64,000 nucleotides of DNA from Gossypium raimondii (Eukaryota > Streptophyta > Magnoliopsida > Malvales > Malvaceae), in assembly GCF_025698545.1 (NCBI RefSeq), contig NC_068569.1, positions 1,178,001-1,242,000 of the forward strand, in the 5' to 3' direction. Below are positions 22,571-34,069 of the stretch, in pieces. Made by a program: the position numbers and the translations under genes. The notes beneath the pieces are model-generated. The model made no database searches and was not told the origin of the DNA. It saw only the letters and a program-made list of their open reading frames with translations. Position 1 is the first letter of the stretch; every line of letters begins with the position of its first letter.

Positions 22571-24567
22571 ATGGTGATGAAGATAGCGTCGCCCGAAAAA
22601 GTTGTTTCAATTACAGAGAAGGTATGGCAGAGAGTTTACGGTGGCATCAACAACAACGGCTATTATTATCATCATCATCGTAAACATCGAAGGCGGTGTT
22701 CATATGAGAGTGAAGATGAATACGAGGTTGAGGATGGAACCATACAGTTGATGCAGATGGGTGCTGAACGAAGCAAGAATGTGCTGATTCTCATGAGTGA
22801 CACAGGTGGTGGCCATAGAGCTTCAGCCGAGGCTATTCGAGAAGCCTTTCGGATCGAGTTTGGAGATGAATACAGGGTGATTTGCTTGTTTCTATCATTT
22901 CTTTTTCATCTGTTCATCTAGATCTACAATTTAATTTACCAGGTAATGGATTTTCCTATGTTCTTTTCAGATATATGTGAAAGATGTCTGGAAAGAATAC
23001 ACAGGCTGGCCATTGAACGACATGGAAAGGTCTTACAAGTTCATGGTGAAACATGTACAACTCTGGAAAGTAGCTTTTCACAGTACTTCTCCTAGATGGA
23101 TACATAGCAGCTATCTTGCTGCCATTGCTTCCTATTACGCCAAGTATGTTGATCCTTATTTCAACATAAATTTCATTTTCTAATTTCATCACAACTTAAA
23201 TTATGTTATCTGTCATTGAAGGGAGGTTGAGGCTGGTTTAATGGAATACAAGCCAGACATTATCATAAGTGTACATCCATTGATGCAACACATTCCTCTC
23301 TCAGTTCTTAAATGGAAAAGCCTTCAAAAGAAAGTAATCTTTGTTACTGTAATTACAGACCTCAATACCTGTCATCCCACATGGTCAGTTCATCAAAAGC
23401 CTGTAAACTTCTAGATTTCCATTTTATATCCATGTTCCTTGATATCTTTAAACAGTTGAAATTCGGTTCAGGTTTCATCCAAGGGTTAACAGATGCTACT
23501 GCCCTTCAAAGGAGGTAGCCAAAAGAGCTTTATATGATGGTCTTGAAGAGTCCCAAATCCAGGTTTTTGGTCTTCCTATTCGGCCTTCATTTGCTCGTGC
23601 GGTTCTTTCCAAGGTTGAGGATCTTACCAGACATCACAAAATAATCAATCTTTATATCATGGTCTTTTTTTTATGCATTCTTTTTGTCTATGTATTGTAG
23701 GATGATTTAAGAAAAGAGCTCGAGCTAGACCCTGATTTGCCTGCTGTTTTGCTGATGGGAGGGGGTGAAGGAATGGGGCCTGTTAAGAAAACAGCCATGG
23801 TTCTCGGCGAATCATTATACGATAACGATCAAGGGAAACCAATAGGGCAACTAATCATAATATGTGGCCGAAACAAAGCCCTTGCCTCTACATTGGAATC
23901 ACTGGAATGGAAGATCCCAGTGAAGGTAATTTCATTGAACTTACCACATGTATGCAACAAACAGGCAATTAATGAGAAACAGTCAATTAAACAATGTTTT
24001 CCCTCCACTGCAGGTCAGAGGGTTCGAAACCCAAATGGAGAAATGGATGGGAGCTTGTGACTGCATAATTACAAAGGTAAGAACCTATATTTGCACATAT
24101 TCTTGCTTAATATACATAGATTAATCTGTCTAAATGAAATTACAGGCTGGTCCTGGTACCATTGCAGAGGCCTTGATTAGGGGACTTCCAATTGTTCTCA
24201 ATGACTACATTCCAGGACAGGTTTAGTTACGATTACTTAGAAGATGTGCTTCAATGGCTTCAACTTTTGCCGTCCTTAACCATTACCCTTCATTTTTTTA
24301 TTGCAGGAAAAGGGTAATGTACCTTACGTAGTAGACAACGGAGCAGGCGTATTCACCAGAAGTCCGAAGGAAACAGCAAGAATCGTGTCGGAATGGTTCA
24401 GCACGAAGACAGACGAACTCAAAAGAATGTCGGAGAATGCTCTTAAACTAGCACAACCAGAGGCCGTCTTTGATATTGTAAAAGATATCCATGAACTTGC
24501 TTGTCAAAGAGGACCTTTAGCCAACATTCCTTACGACTCAACATCCTCATTAACAAACGTAATTTAA
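22571..24567 (+). CDS. MGD2/3-like: monogalactosyldiacylglycerol synthase, type B (MGD2/MGD3-like)
   Basis: Transfers galactose from UDP-galactose to diacylglycerol to make MGDG; type-B enzymes act at the plastid outer envelope. Eight coding exons: 22571-22876, 22971-23143, 23222-23383, 23472-23613, 23701-23925, 24014-24076, 24146-24220, 24307-24567. They total 1407 nt (468 aa), as in Arabidopsis MGD2. The start [12 protein letters not shown] has no long transit peptide, which fits type [16 protein letters not shown] at about 76-90 is the acceptor-side Gly-rich loop. [11 protein letters not shown] and [19 protein letters not shown] form the nucleotide-sugar half (GT28 fold). A second in-frame ATG lies at 22577. 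A His-rich run ([12 protein letters not shown], residues 31-42) precedes the catalytic domain. No damage seen. MGD2 and MGD3 cannot be told apart here. Confidence 0.95.
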
Positions 24568-26558
24568 TAGATAACCTCTACATCTTCCATATAACTAAGA
24601 TTTGTTTTATAGGTAAAGCTTTAATGTAGTATATCATTCTTTGGCCACTATGGTCTGCTGAAAAAGTGTGTAAATTAGGTTAATGTGAAAGTTGAAAATG
24701 TTGTAGTGTTGCAGTTTTTTGGTTTGGTTTGGTTTTTTTTTCACTTAATATGGCATTAAGTTTCTGCTTAAAGTTTGGTCTTTGATATTTAAGCTAAGGA
24801 GTATAGTTTAAGTGTAAAACCAAAAGTCTGCTACACTTGGAATGACGTTTTGTTCTTGCTTCAAAGTTAAGGCAAAATTCTGATTGGAGGTAAGCTTGCT
24901 TAAATGAATTAATATGTTAAAAGCTATAAATCAACATCATTTCCTTTTTATTTATTCATTTTAATTAAAAGCCAACAACCATGTATTTCCAAAAGCACCA
25001 CTTGCTTGTGTCAGTGTCTGGTAGATTTTAATTATTAATGCAGTGCTCAAAAAAATACCTTCGTATTCCTTTTTTTTCTATATATTTATATAATTTTAAC
25101 ACCTTAAATATTTTGATATATTTGTATATTTGAATAATGTTGGTGTTTTTTTTTTTTTTTGGAATTATGCTTTAAATTTTACTCTATTTTTGTTCAGAAT
25201 CTTAAATAATAAGCAACATATCAAACACCAACAACCAATGATGGTTTTATAACTTTGAAGTACATAGAAAAATTTAATGGCAATACCCCAAAAGAATGCA
25301 AAATATTAATGGGGAATGTCCCAAAAAGGACAGTAACAAAGGGAAAATGCTATTGAAGAGTTGGTTGGAATCTGAAGGGGGACTGGTAGGTTTGACTCTT
25401 CATTCAAAGGTATGATTAAAACCAAAGAAAATGTTATTTGAGATGTGCATGAAAAGATTGATGATGATGACCTCAAACAGATTTACAACTTGTCAATGGT
25501 TTAACATATGAGCTGTATGCATATTTTTTTCTCCTCAGTTGTGTGATGGCCAGACTGTTTTGACTCATCAACCCCTTAACTTAACGGTGCCAGCATGGCA
25601 GTGACAGGGACATGAAAAAGTCTGAATTTGCAATTTGGGACATGAATGAATAAATGGATTTCTATATCAAAGAGGGTAAAATATATATATATCCAATTGA
25701 AACCAGTGACGGATATTAAACAGATATACTTGTTGATTGGTGAGTGACAGATATTAGAGGGTACCGCCGCTTGAAACTCCATTCACAGGTGCTAAAAGTA
25801 GTAGGTATAGACTCCGTTGTTATCGTGATGTTGAAAGAATACAATGTTTCCAAGAACTGGGATCCATGGCGGCAGCTCATAAACGGCCCCAGTAAAGAAT
25901 ATTTTTTGGTTGATTCCGTTCCCTCCACATGTTGACTCCCAACGTAAACTCCAAAAACTGGTTCGCTGTACCCATGAAAATAAATTTAAGTGTCATGATT
26001 AGTACATGAGTTACCAGCCATGATGTGTAGAGAAGCAAGCCATCTTTCTACTCTGTTGTCAACAATTCAATCAGCTTTCAATGTTCCAAAAAAGTGAAAA
26101 CAAGACAAAACAAGACTAAAAGCAGATATGAGTTAGTGTGTGTATACTATATATATTACCAATTCAATTGGATTTAGCCATGGTAGCAGGCGGTTGCAGT
26201 TTATTTTTAGAGACTGTTTCCAAATTTCAGACTGGTAATTTTCTTGAAGGAATGGTTTTAGACATATATGTAAGCAACAATTTGGCACCTAACAAGGTCT
26301 TCATGCTAAAAGCATGGAAAATAAATGAATGAATAAATTACAAACAACCGAGAAAACATGAACTCTTCCCATAACATCAACAAACCATCAACTCATTCTC
26401 TTGGTCATCCCCTGTGTTTTTTTAATTGTCTCATACAAGAAGTTTATGGATGAACACAGTATAAATTGAAATGAACGCCCATGGTAAGACATCAAAATCC
26501 CCTCTTTTTTAGGTCCTTTATCACCTCAACCCTTATATTTTGAGAGATAAGATCAATA
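24568..26558. other. intergenic spacer
   Basis: 3' flank of the MGDG synthase gene, then spacer. Short ORFs near 25576-25935 and 26138-26332 show no family resemblance. A T-run lies at about 25146-25160. Confidence 0.45.
26460..26467 (+). promoter_or_regulatory. TATA box of the eight-cysteine protein gene
   Basis: TATAAATT about 92 nt upstream of the ATG at 26559, at a usual TATA-to-start distance for a short-UTR plant gene. Positional inference. Confidence 0.4.
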
Positions 26559-26993
26559 ATGGCAAAATTTGGGGTCCTTTTATTGTTCATCTTCTCCATG
26601 TTCTACGTTGCAATGCCTAATAACCTGACCTTAATCCCAGAACAAATAACATTTCCACATCCACTTTGCAGGTCCCAAATCGCGCTGGTGAACTTTGCAT
26701 GCGCGATGGTGCCTATACTCCCGATGCCACAGCCCCCTCCTCCGCCGGCAGATGGGAATGGGCTTAGACACCGACACCGGCGTCGACACAGGCACATGCA
26801 TAGACATGGGAGTCATGAGACACCCGAACAGCGTTACTGTTGTGAATGGCTGAGGCAAATGGACACGTTGTGTGTGTGTGAGATACTGTATCACTTGCCG
26901 CCTTTCCTTTGGAAGCCTAATCATAAGTATACCGTTGTCGTCGACGATGAATGCAGCGTCACCTTCTTGTGTCAAGGTCGGCAACGGCTTTGA
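26559..26993 (+). CDS. secreted eight-cysteine-motif protein (LTP / protease-inhibitor superfamily)
   Basis: Single-exon ORF of 144 aa. A hydrophobic N-terminus (LLLFIFSMFYVAM, residues 7-19) looks like a signal peptide. Eight cysteines follow the 8CM order C37, C48, C94-C95, C105-x-C107, C132, C138, i.e. C...C...CC...CXC...C...C. The CC-to-CXC spacing of nine residues fits type-2 LTP / 2S-albumin-like members. The C2-to-CC gap is 45 residues, far longer than the usual 12-20. It is filled by a Pro run (QPPPPPAD) and a His/Arg run (RHRHRRRHRHMHRHGSH, about 70-86). Such proteins are extracellular and may bind lipids or inhibit hydrolases; I cannot name the ligand. It could be a reproductive or anther-type cysteine-rich peptide. 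An upstream TATA box supports it being a real gene. Confidence 0.68.
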   Translation: MAKFGVLLLFIFSMFYVAMPNNLTLIPEQITFPHPLCRSQIALVNFACAMVPILPMPQPPPPPADGNGLRHRHRRRHRHMHRHGSHETPEQRYCCEWLRQMDTLCVCEILYHLPPFLWKPNHKYTVVVDDECSVTFLCQGRQRL

Positions 26994-27229
26994 TGCTGCG
27001 GCGCGGCGAACTTAGCTTTTTTTTTTCTTTCATTTGCTTTTTCAAGTTTGATGCAAAAAAAATATTTATATGTTGGTATGGAGTTATATTATATAGAAAT
27101 ATTTTTATTCAGTATTTTATTTCTCATAACATCTTTTAAAAAATACAAATTAGTTAATTAATCTACACCTTTAAAATGAGTTTTGTTGGATAATATATAT
27201 GATGCTACATTTTTATAATCGGAGAATAT
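26994..27229. other. 3' flank of the eight-cysteine gene
   Basis: AT-rich, no feature recognised. Confidence 0.4.
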
Positions 27230-27346
27230 CTATAAAAATAACAAAGATTAGATCGGATCATACACATCACACTATCACAGATTTATATGGCATGTATTTC
27301 TAAACACTTTACACTTCACACATATTTCGAGAACCGGCTAAACCGG

Positions 27347-27358
27347 GCTCTGATACCA
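27347..27358 (-). other. retrotransposon primer-binding site (initiator tRNA-Met)
   Basis: Minus-strand TGGTATCAGAGC, complementary to the 3' end of plant initiator tRNA-Met, six bases after the LTR end GTTACA. This sets the element's orientation. Confidence 0.8.
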
Positions 27359-28677
27359 ATAAAATGTAACACCCTTTACCCGAGACCATTGCCGGAGTCG
27401 AGCATGAGGCGTTACTTGACTTAACTTAAAAGTTCAGGGCATAAAAATTTACTTTCAAAATTAATTTCACCATTCACAATAAAGCTGTCCACCTGCGCAG
27501 CAGTCACTAAATTAATTATAACTCAAGCTACGAAACTCGAAATTTAGATCCGTAAATTTTCCCTGAAACTAGACTCATATATCTATTCACTTTTTAGAAT
27601 TTTTGGTTTAGCCAATTAGTACAGTTTATTAGTTGAAGTCTCCCCTGTTTCACTGATCGACTATCCTGACCGCTCATCACTAAAATTCAATTATCTCTTT
27701 GTACAGACTTCATATGGTGTTTTCACTTATTTCTACTGAAAATAGACTCATTAAGGAATCTATAAATATAAATTATAACTCATAATTCCTTCTGTACAAT
27801 TTTTAATGAATTTCTAAACTCAAAATAGGGGACTTCAAAATCATTCTAACCCTGTTTCACTAAAATTAAAATATCTAAAAGTATATAACTCTTTTGCTTA
27901 CTCTACTTCTTTCATGTGAAAGTAGACTCATTCAGCTTTAATTTCATATCTCACTCAACTTCTAATTCTATTTCCACTATTTTTGGTGATTTTTCAAAGT
28001 TATATCACTGGTGCTGTCTAAAACTATTCCATTGAAATTTTAAAAAAATTCAATATAACCCATTTATAATTATCTAACATTCCTGCAAATTTCAAATCAC
28101 AACCAATTCCAGATTTCAACTATTTCACTTAAATACTAATGAAGTTCAATCAATCAATCATTTCAAACTAAAAACATGTATATTTCAATGTCTAACACAA
28201 CCATCACATTCAAATTTACTTTGCATACTTAGTCATTCATTCTATTACTTTTTACTTCAATTCCCTATACATGCCATATAAATCTAAAAAGTTATTTAAC
28301 AAAATCTACCGGAGTAAATCTGGATAGTGTGATTCTTGATGCAGACCCGATCCTCCGAACGTATATATATATCAATCTACAAGAAACAGTAAACACACAA
28401 GTAAGCTTATAGAAAGCTTAGTAAGTTCATAGGCACAAAACATAAATCTTACCAAATATTTATACACTTATACATTATACACCATTACTAAGTTTACCTG
28501 TCAGCCACAATCTTTGGTGAGTTCCTTGGTATAACTCACTACTACTTATTCTTTTACCATAATTCCTCCGGGCCCATTTGTCACTTACCATCCTTGATCA
28601 AAATTAAGGAACGGTTACGAAAAATTGAGTACTTCACTTTCACTTTGCCATAGTATAACTATGGTCTTACGTATGAT

Positions 28678-28838
28678 CACTTATCACTTGTCCCTGATCA
28701 GATAAGTGTAGCTAGGCTACCACTTATCACTTTGTCACTTGATCAGATAAGTGTAGCTAAAGTTATCACTTATCACTTTGTCACTTGATCAGATAAGTGT
28801 AGCTAAAGCTACCACTTATCACTTTGTCACTTGTCACT
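28678..28838 (-). repeat. tandem array of ~45-bp units inside the first LTR
   Basis: GATCAGATAAGTGTAGCTA recurs at about 28696, 28741 and 28787 (periods 45-46 bp) within blocks of CACTTATCACTTTGTCACTT. Confidence 0.85.
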
Positions 28839-29711
28839 AATCAGAAGTACTCAAATCTGGCGTTCTGCTCAATTTGATCATTTTTTCAGTTTTCGTAATT
28901 TTATTTTATTCTCATTTCATCAATAAATATATATTTCATCATCCATTATATAATTCATGAAATTAACATTTAATCATTAAATTTCAGCCATATGAACTTA
29001 CCTGGGTCGATTTGCTGAATTTGTAAAGGTTCAGGGACTAATCAGCTACTTTTTTCTTTTCCTCGACTTGTTTCGGGTTCTAGATCTAAAATGCAAATTT
29101 ATTAATTCATCAGCATCTAATTCTATTCTAATTCATTTCACAATTTATACCCTTAAATTTTCGAAATTACACTTTTACCCCAAACTTTACAGTTTTTACA
29201 ATTTGGTCCCTACTCAATTAACCCCTCAATTGATCTAATTTTTCTCAATTAACACATTGTCCAACTATTTTAGACTACTACATAGCCTTTCATATTCAAA
29301 ACCGCAACACCAAACCCTAATTCCAAACTTTTTCACAATTAGGTCCCTAAAATAAATTTCTACCAAAATTACTTAATAAAATCATCATATAATAAAATTA
29401 AAGTTTTAATTCCATGTTTATTCATCATAAAAATCCAGCACTCATCAATGGTAACTTTCAAAATCAGCCATGAAATCAAAAACTAATGAAATAATTAGTT
29501 GGACCTAATTGTAAAAGTATCAAAATCACAAAAATTAGAAGAAATAATCAGGAATTAAACTTACATGATTCAAATATATGAAAAACCAGCTTGTTTCAGA
29601 CCTCCTATGGCATTTTTTTCTGATAAATTGTGAAGAAATCTCTAGATTTTTCACTTTTGTCTTTGTTTTATATATTTAAATTGTTAAGTTTCCAATTTTG
29701 CCCCTGTTTCT

Positions 29712-30162
29712 TAGAGGTGCTCATGGGCCGGGCGGCCCGGCCCGTCCCGACGGCCCGCCCGAAATATGGGAGGGTTTGGGTAAAAATATAGGCCCGAAAT
29801 ATGGGCTTGGGCAAAAAACGAGGCCCGATTAAAAATGGGCAGACCTCAAGCACAACTTTTTGGCCGGGCCCGCCCTTCCGAATATAATAAATATTTTTAT
29901 TATTTTTTATTTTTAAAATTTTAAAATACTTTTAAAATACTTTTATTAAAATTTTAAAATTTTTTTAAAATACTTTTTTAATTTTTTTAATTTTAAAATA
30001 TTTTTAAAATAATTTTTTTAATTTTTATTTTAATTTTTAAAATAAATTTTTGGTATTTATTTAAAAAACGGGCCGGGCCGGGCCTAGGCAAAATTCTAGG
30101 CCCATATTTTGGGCCGGGCCGAAATTTTTTTCTGGGCCCGGCCCAGCCCATGAGCACCTCTA
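29712..30162. mobile_element. GC-ended hAT-like MITE, 451 bp, inside the first LTR
   Basis: Terminal inverted repeats: TAGAGGTGCTCATGGGCCGG at the left, CCCATGAGCACCTCTA at the right. Perfect 8-bp target duplication CTGTTTCT at 29704-29711 and 30163-30170. Both arms carry clustered GGGCCGGGC/GCCCGGCCC words, giving strong self-complementarity around an AT-rich centre. No coding capacity. Younger than the LTR it sits in. Confidence 0.85.
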
Positions 30163-30640
30163 CTGTTTCTCCTTACCTTCTGCTGATTTTTCTTACCCAA
30201 CCGTCCAGCCCATATGATTTGGGCCTAATTGCCTTTTAAATTCCTCCTCATTAGTCACTTAAGTTATTTAATCACAATTTAACAAATTTTACACTATTTT
30301 CAATTTAGTCCTTTTTAGTTAATTAACTATCCAAACGTTAAAATTTTCCAACGAAACTTTAATACCAACTCAATGACACTCTATAAATATTTCTAAAAAT
30401 ACTTATGGCTCGGTTTAAAATCTTCGGGGTCTCGATACCTCGTTTTCAATTTTAATTATTTTAATATTTATTCCTAGTACACTATTCACTATTTCAAAAA
30501 TTTTCCTAACTTCACATTTAAATTATTCTTACTAAATTAATAATATTTTCTACTCATTTTTCAGATTTAGTGATCTCAAATTACCATTCTGACACCACTG
30601 AAAATTCAGGCCATTACACCGAATCTGGCGATGTCACATT

Positions 30641-33600
30641 GTAACACCTCTTACCCGTATTCGACGCCGGAATAGGGTACGAAGCATTACCAGAACACAT
30701 ACACTTATAAACATGTTAAACCGAGTTATAAAATTTCATTCAAATTTAAACTCTTCAAATTTTTAACATGCTTTTATAAATCTTCACGTTATAACTTCAA
30801 AATACTATATTTGTAACAAATAGGGCTTCTGAGACCCAATACATACTCATGCAATTCAATACTTCATTTCCATTTCATTTAATTCACGATTCTCATGTTC
30901 ACGATTAAATTCAATTTCTCCATCCAATATACATTTGAATACCACAATAATTCATTTAATTTACATCATATCATTTGCAATTTCCATTCACGTACAGTTC
31001 AATTTCACTAAGTTCAATATTAATACATATTTAATCGTTTAACTTAACGTCCCCTTTTTGCATCATTTTACGCTTCAAGCATGAACCTAGTATTTCATTT
31101 CCTTTCCACTCCCATTTCCTATGCATATCACACAAGATATAAACATTACACTCAACCATAGTCGCAAGCTAGTCTTTTTGAAGACTAACCACATGATAAA
31201 CCATTTTAATAAAGATTACGAACTTTAAGCCTTACCACCCTTTTATGATCACAAGCATATTTCCATCTAGACATTTACCATCTCAATGCATAATTTTATA
31301 AATTGAATGTGGCGTAATCCAGCTACAACTTGGCCAAAGCCTAAGCATACAAACCAAACATGCTAGCCAAATAAACATATAGTATAAGCATTATAAGCAT
31401 GGATAAGCACCACATTTATTTATGTATCAAACTTATCAACATGAGTTAATTCATAAACCATTTCTGACATTGCTACATACCAAATCATATACCAAGTATA
31501 CCACATACACATACTATGAAATTTTATTTTCTCACATGAACTTTAACTATAACTAATATACACATGTATATTCAAAGCTGTCTATTCGAGTCAGAGTCAC
31601 TAAATTATTTTTACTTGGACCTACAGAACTCCAAATTAAGATCTGTAAATTTTTCCCAAAACTAGATTCACATATCTTCTTACCATAAAATTTTCAGAAT
31701 TTTTTGTTTAGCCAAATGGTATAGTTTATTCTTTAAATTTCCCCTGTTTCACTGCTCGACAGTTCTGACCTCTCTTCACTAAAAATTAATTATCTCATTG
31801 TACAGAATTCAGATATTACCTCTGTTTGCTTCTCTTGAAAATAGATTCACTGAGGATTCTAAACATATAAATTTTATCCCATAATTATTTTTGTACAATT
31901 TTTGACAATTTTCCAATGTCAGAATAGGGGATTCTAAACTCATTCTGACTCTGTCTAACTAAACTTCAAATATCTCAAAATATATAACTCTTTTGCTTGC
32001 TCTGTTTCTTTTATGTAAAAATAGACTCATTCAGCTTCAATTTCATATATTATTCAGCCTCTAATTCAATCTCCACCATTTTTGGTGATTTTTCAAAGTC
32101 ACACAACTGTTGCTGTCTAAATTGTTTTATTGCTAAATGTACTCTTTCATAATTTCACTTTTTCACTTTCAATCACAATTCAATTCAAAATTCACTTTTC
32201 CATTTCTAAGTCGATATTAAATTCAATTCCACACCTATATTCATTATTCAATTACACTTAGTCAATTTCCCGATGAACACTTCGGAATAATAACAGAAAC
32301 TTGGTGGATTCAGCACATAGCAACCACCTTATTAATCAATGATGTCCGGTGGAATCAGCACATAGCAACCACCTTACTAATCAATGATGTTCAGTTCACA
32401 TAGTAGCCTGCACATAGTACTACACATGTGACCATTACCATCCAATACACGTAGTAGCCTGCACATAGTACTACACACGTGATCGAAACTATCTTGTACG
32501 CATAGTAGCCTGCACATAGTACTACATATGCGACCTATCATTCTGGTACACGTAGTAGCCTGCACATAGTACTACACACGTGACCATCACTTTCACTTTT
32601 ACATAGTGGCCTACACACAATCCGTGCCACACATGTGATCATTTCTGTCACTTCGTTCGTATCCCTTTTTATTCCAAAGGTTCATTCGGAAATTTTTCAC
32701 TTTTTCTCACTTTTCTTTTTATCGATCAATTTCAATTTCTCGTCTTTTTTGATTTATAACAATACATTTAACTTATATAACCTTCACACTATTCATTCCA
32801 TTCCAAAAATCATACTTTTGCAAAATTACGTTTTTCCCCTAAAGTTTCACAAAATTACAATTTTGCCCCTAAGCTCGTAAAATAATTTTTATTCAATTTC
32901 CTTGCATTTTAGGCCTAGCTAAACCATTTTCATAACTATAGCAGTCCACAATACTCACTTATTCACACACTTGTGACATATTTTATAACTTTTACAAATT
33001 AATCCTTTTAGGCATTTTCATCGAAAATTACTTAGTACAAATTGTTTATCACACTCCAAACATTCATATTCTTCCATAAAACATCAAAATACATGCATAT
33101 CATTCATGGGTAAATTTTTAAACACAAACCCTAGTTAAAAACAATGGCAAAAATAGGTAAATCTTGTTACGATGATTTCAAAAACGTAAAAACAGGAATA
33201 GAACGGACTTACAATTGAGCCTGGAAGCTTGAAAAACCCTAGCCATGATTTCTCCATGCAATTTTTGGGCTAGGGGTTGAAGATAGGCAAAAAATGGCTT
33301 TTAATTTTGTTTTTAATTCATTTTAATAACTAAATGACTAAAATGCCCTTAATGAAAAACTTTGGAAACATGCCTAACCATACCCATTTTTATCCACCAA
33401 TTTAACCAATGGTATAATTACCATATAAAGACCTCAAATTTAAAATTTCATAACAATTGGACACCTCTAACATATAGAACTCAACTTTTGCACTTTTTAC
33501 AATTTAGTTCTTTTGACTAAATTGAGTGCCCAAACGTCAAAATTTTCAAACAAAATTTTCACGAAATCGTTTTGTGGAATCGCAGACCATAAAAATATAA

Positions 33601-33677
33601 TAAAAATAAATTTTTTTCTCGTCGAATTTGTGGCCCTGAAACCACTATTCAACTAGCCCCAAATTCGGGCTATTATA
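30641..33677 (-). mobile_element. LTR of the same retrotransposon superfamily, probably solo
   Basis: Minus-strand LTR from 33677 (...AATAGCCCGAATTTGGGG) to 30641 (...GGTGTTACA), about 3.0 kb. It shares blocks with the LTR at 27365-30619, such as CCCCTGTTTCACTG and ATTTTTGGTGATTTTTCAAAG, but is clearly diverged, so the two are not a pair from one insertion. No internal coding region adjoins either end. Only 21 bp separate it from the LTR to its left. Old and broken. Confidence 0.7.
32303..32640 (-). repeat. tandem arrays (45-bp and 51-bp units) inside the second LTR
   Basis: TAGTAGCCTGCACATAGTAC recurs at 32401, 32452, 32503 and 32554 (period 51 bp), with a weaker fifth copy near 32603. It is preceded by two copies of CAGCACATAGCAACCACCTTA about 45 bp apart (from about 32311 and 32355). 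Confidence 0.9.
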
Positions 33678-34069
33678 GTTTTGCAATCCACAAAAATTAA
33701 TATTTACATTATAGTATTATTATAAATTTAATTTTTATATGGTATAAATTAGATAGTATGTCCAAATATAATTAATATAATATATAATATAATTAGAAAA
33801 CTAATCAGATTAAGCTCATGTTGGCGTGTAAACCCAACTTTTGGTTTAAACAAATCTAATTTATTTACTTAAACTCATTTCTTTCAACCTATTTTTTCAA
33901 TCCTCAAATATTAAGCAAGAGTTTATAAATTAGAACGAGTCTAAAATGAACCAACACAAACCCACTTCTTTGTTAAAAATCCAAATTTTTGGGTTTTAAC
34001 GATTTTAGATTTTCAATTTTTAAAGGTTTCAACTAATTCTTTCAATTTCTAATTTAATAATATGTTATA
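33678..34069. other. spacer between two LTRs
   Basis: AT-rich DNA of about 390 bp; no gene or element end recognised. Confidence 0.4.

Larger units (their letters stand above)
27230..30619 (-). mobile_element. LTR retrotransposon remnant: 5' LTR, primer-binding site and short leader
   Basis: On the minus strand an LTR runs from 30619 (TGTAATGGCCTGAATTTTC) to 27365 (...GGGTGTTACA). After a six-base gap comes TGGTATCAGAGC (27358-27347), the classic primer-binding site for initiator tRNA-Met. Roughly 100 bp of leader follows before similarity to anything element-like fades. The LTR is about 2.8 kb once the inserted MITE (29712-30162) is removed. Long LTRs of this kind suggest a Ty3/gypsy element, perhaps a Tekay/Del-type chromovirus (inference). 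No polyprotein is present; the element is broken. It contains a ~45-bp tandem array (28678-28838). Confidence 0.75.

Noticed and set aside
25576-26332. Cluster of short ORFs between MGDG synthase and the eight-cysteine gene
   Set aside because: They overlap on both strands and show no conserved motif.
29668-29853. 61-codon minus ORF over the GC-rich MITE end
   Set aside because: It is a reading of the MITE's terminal inverted repeat, not a gene.
32377-32565. 62-codon ORF with repeated Cys-Arg-Leu blocks
   Set aside because: Produced by the 51-bp tandem array inside an LTR; the period is a multiple of three, so it stays open by chance.
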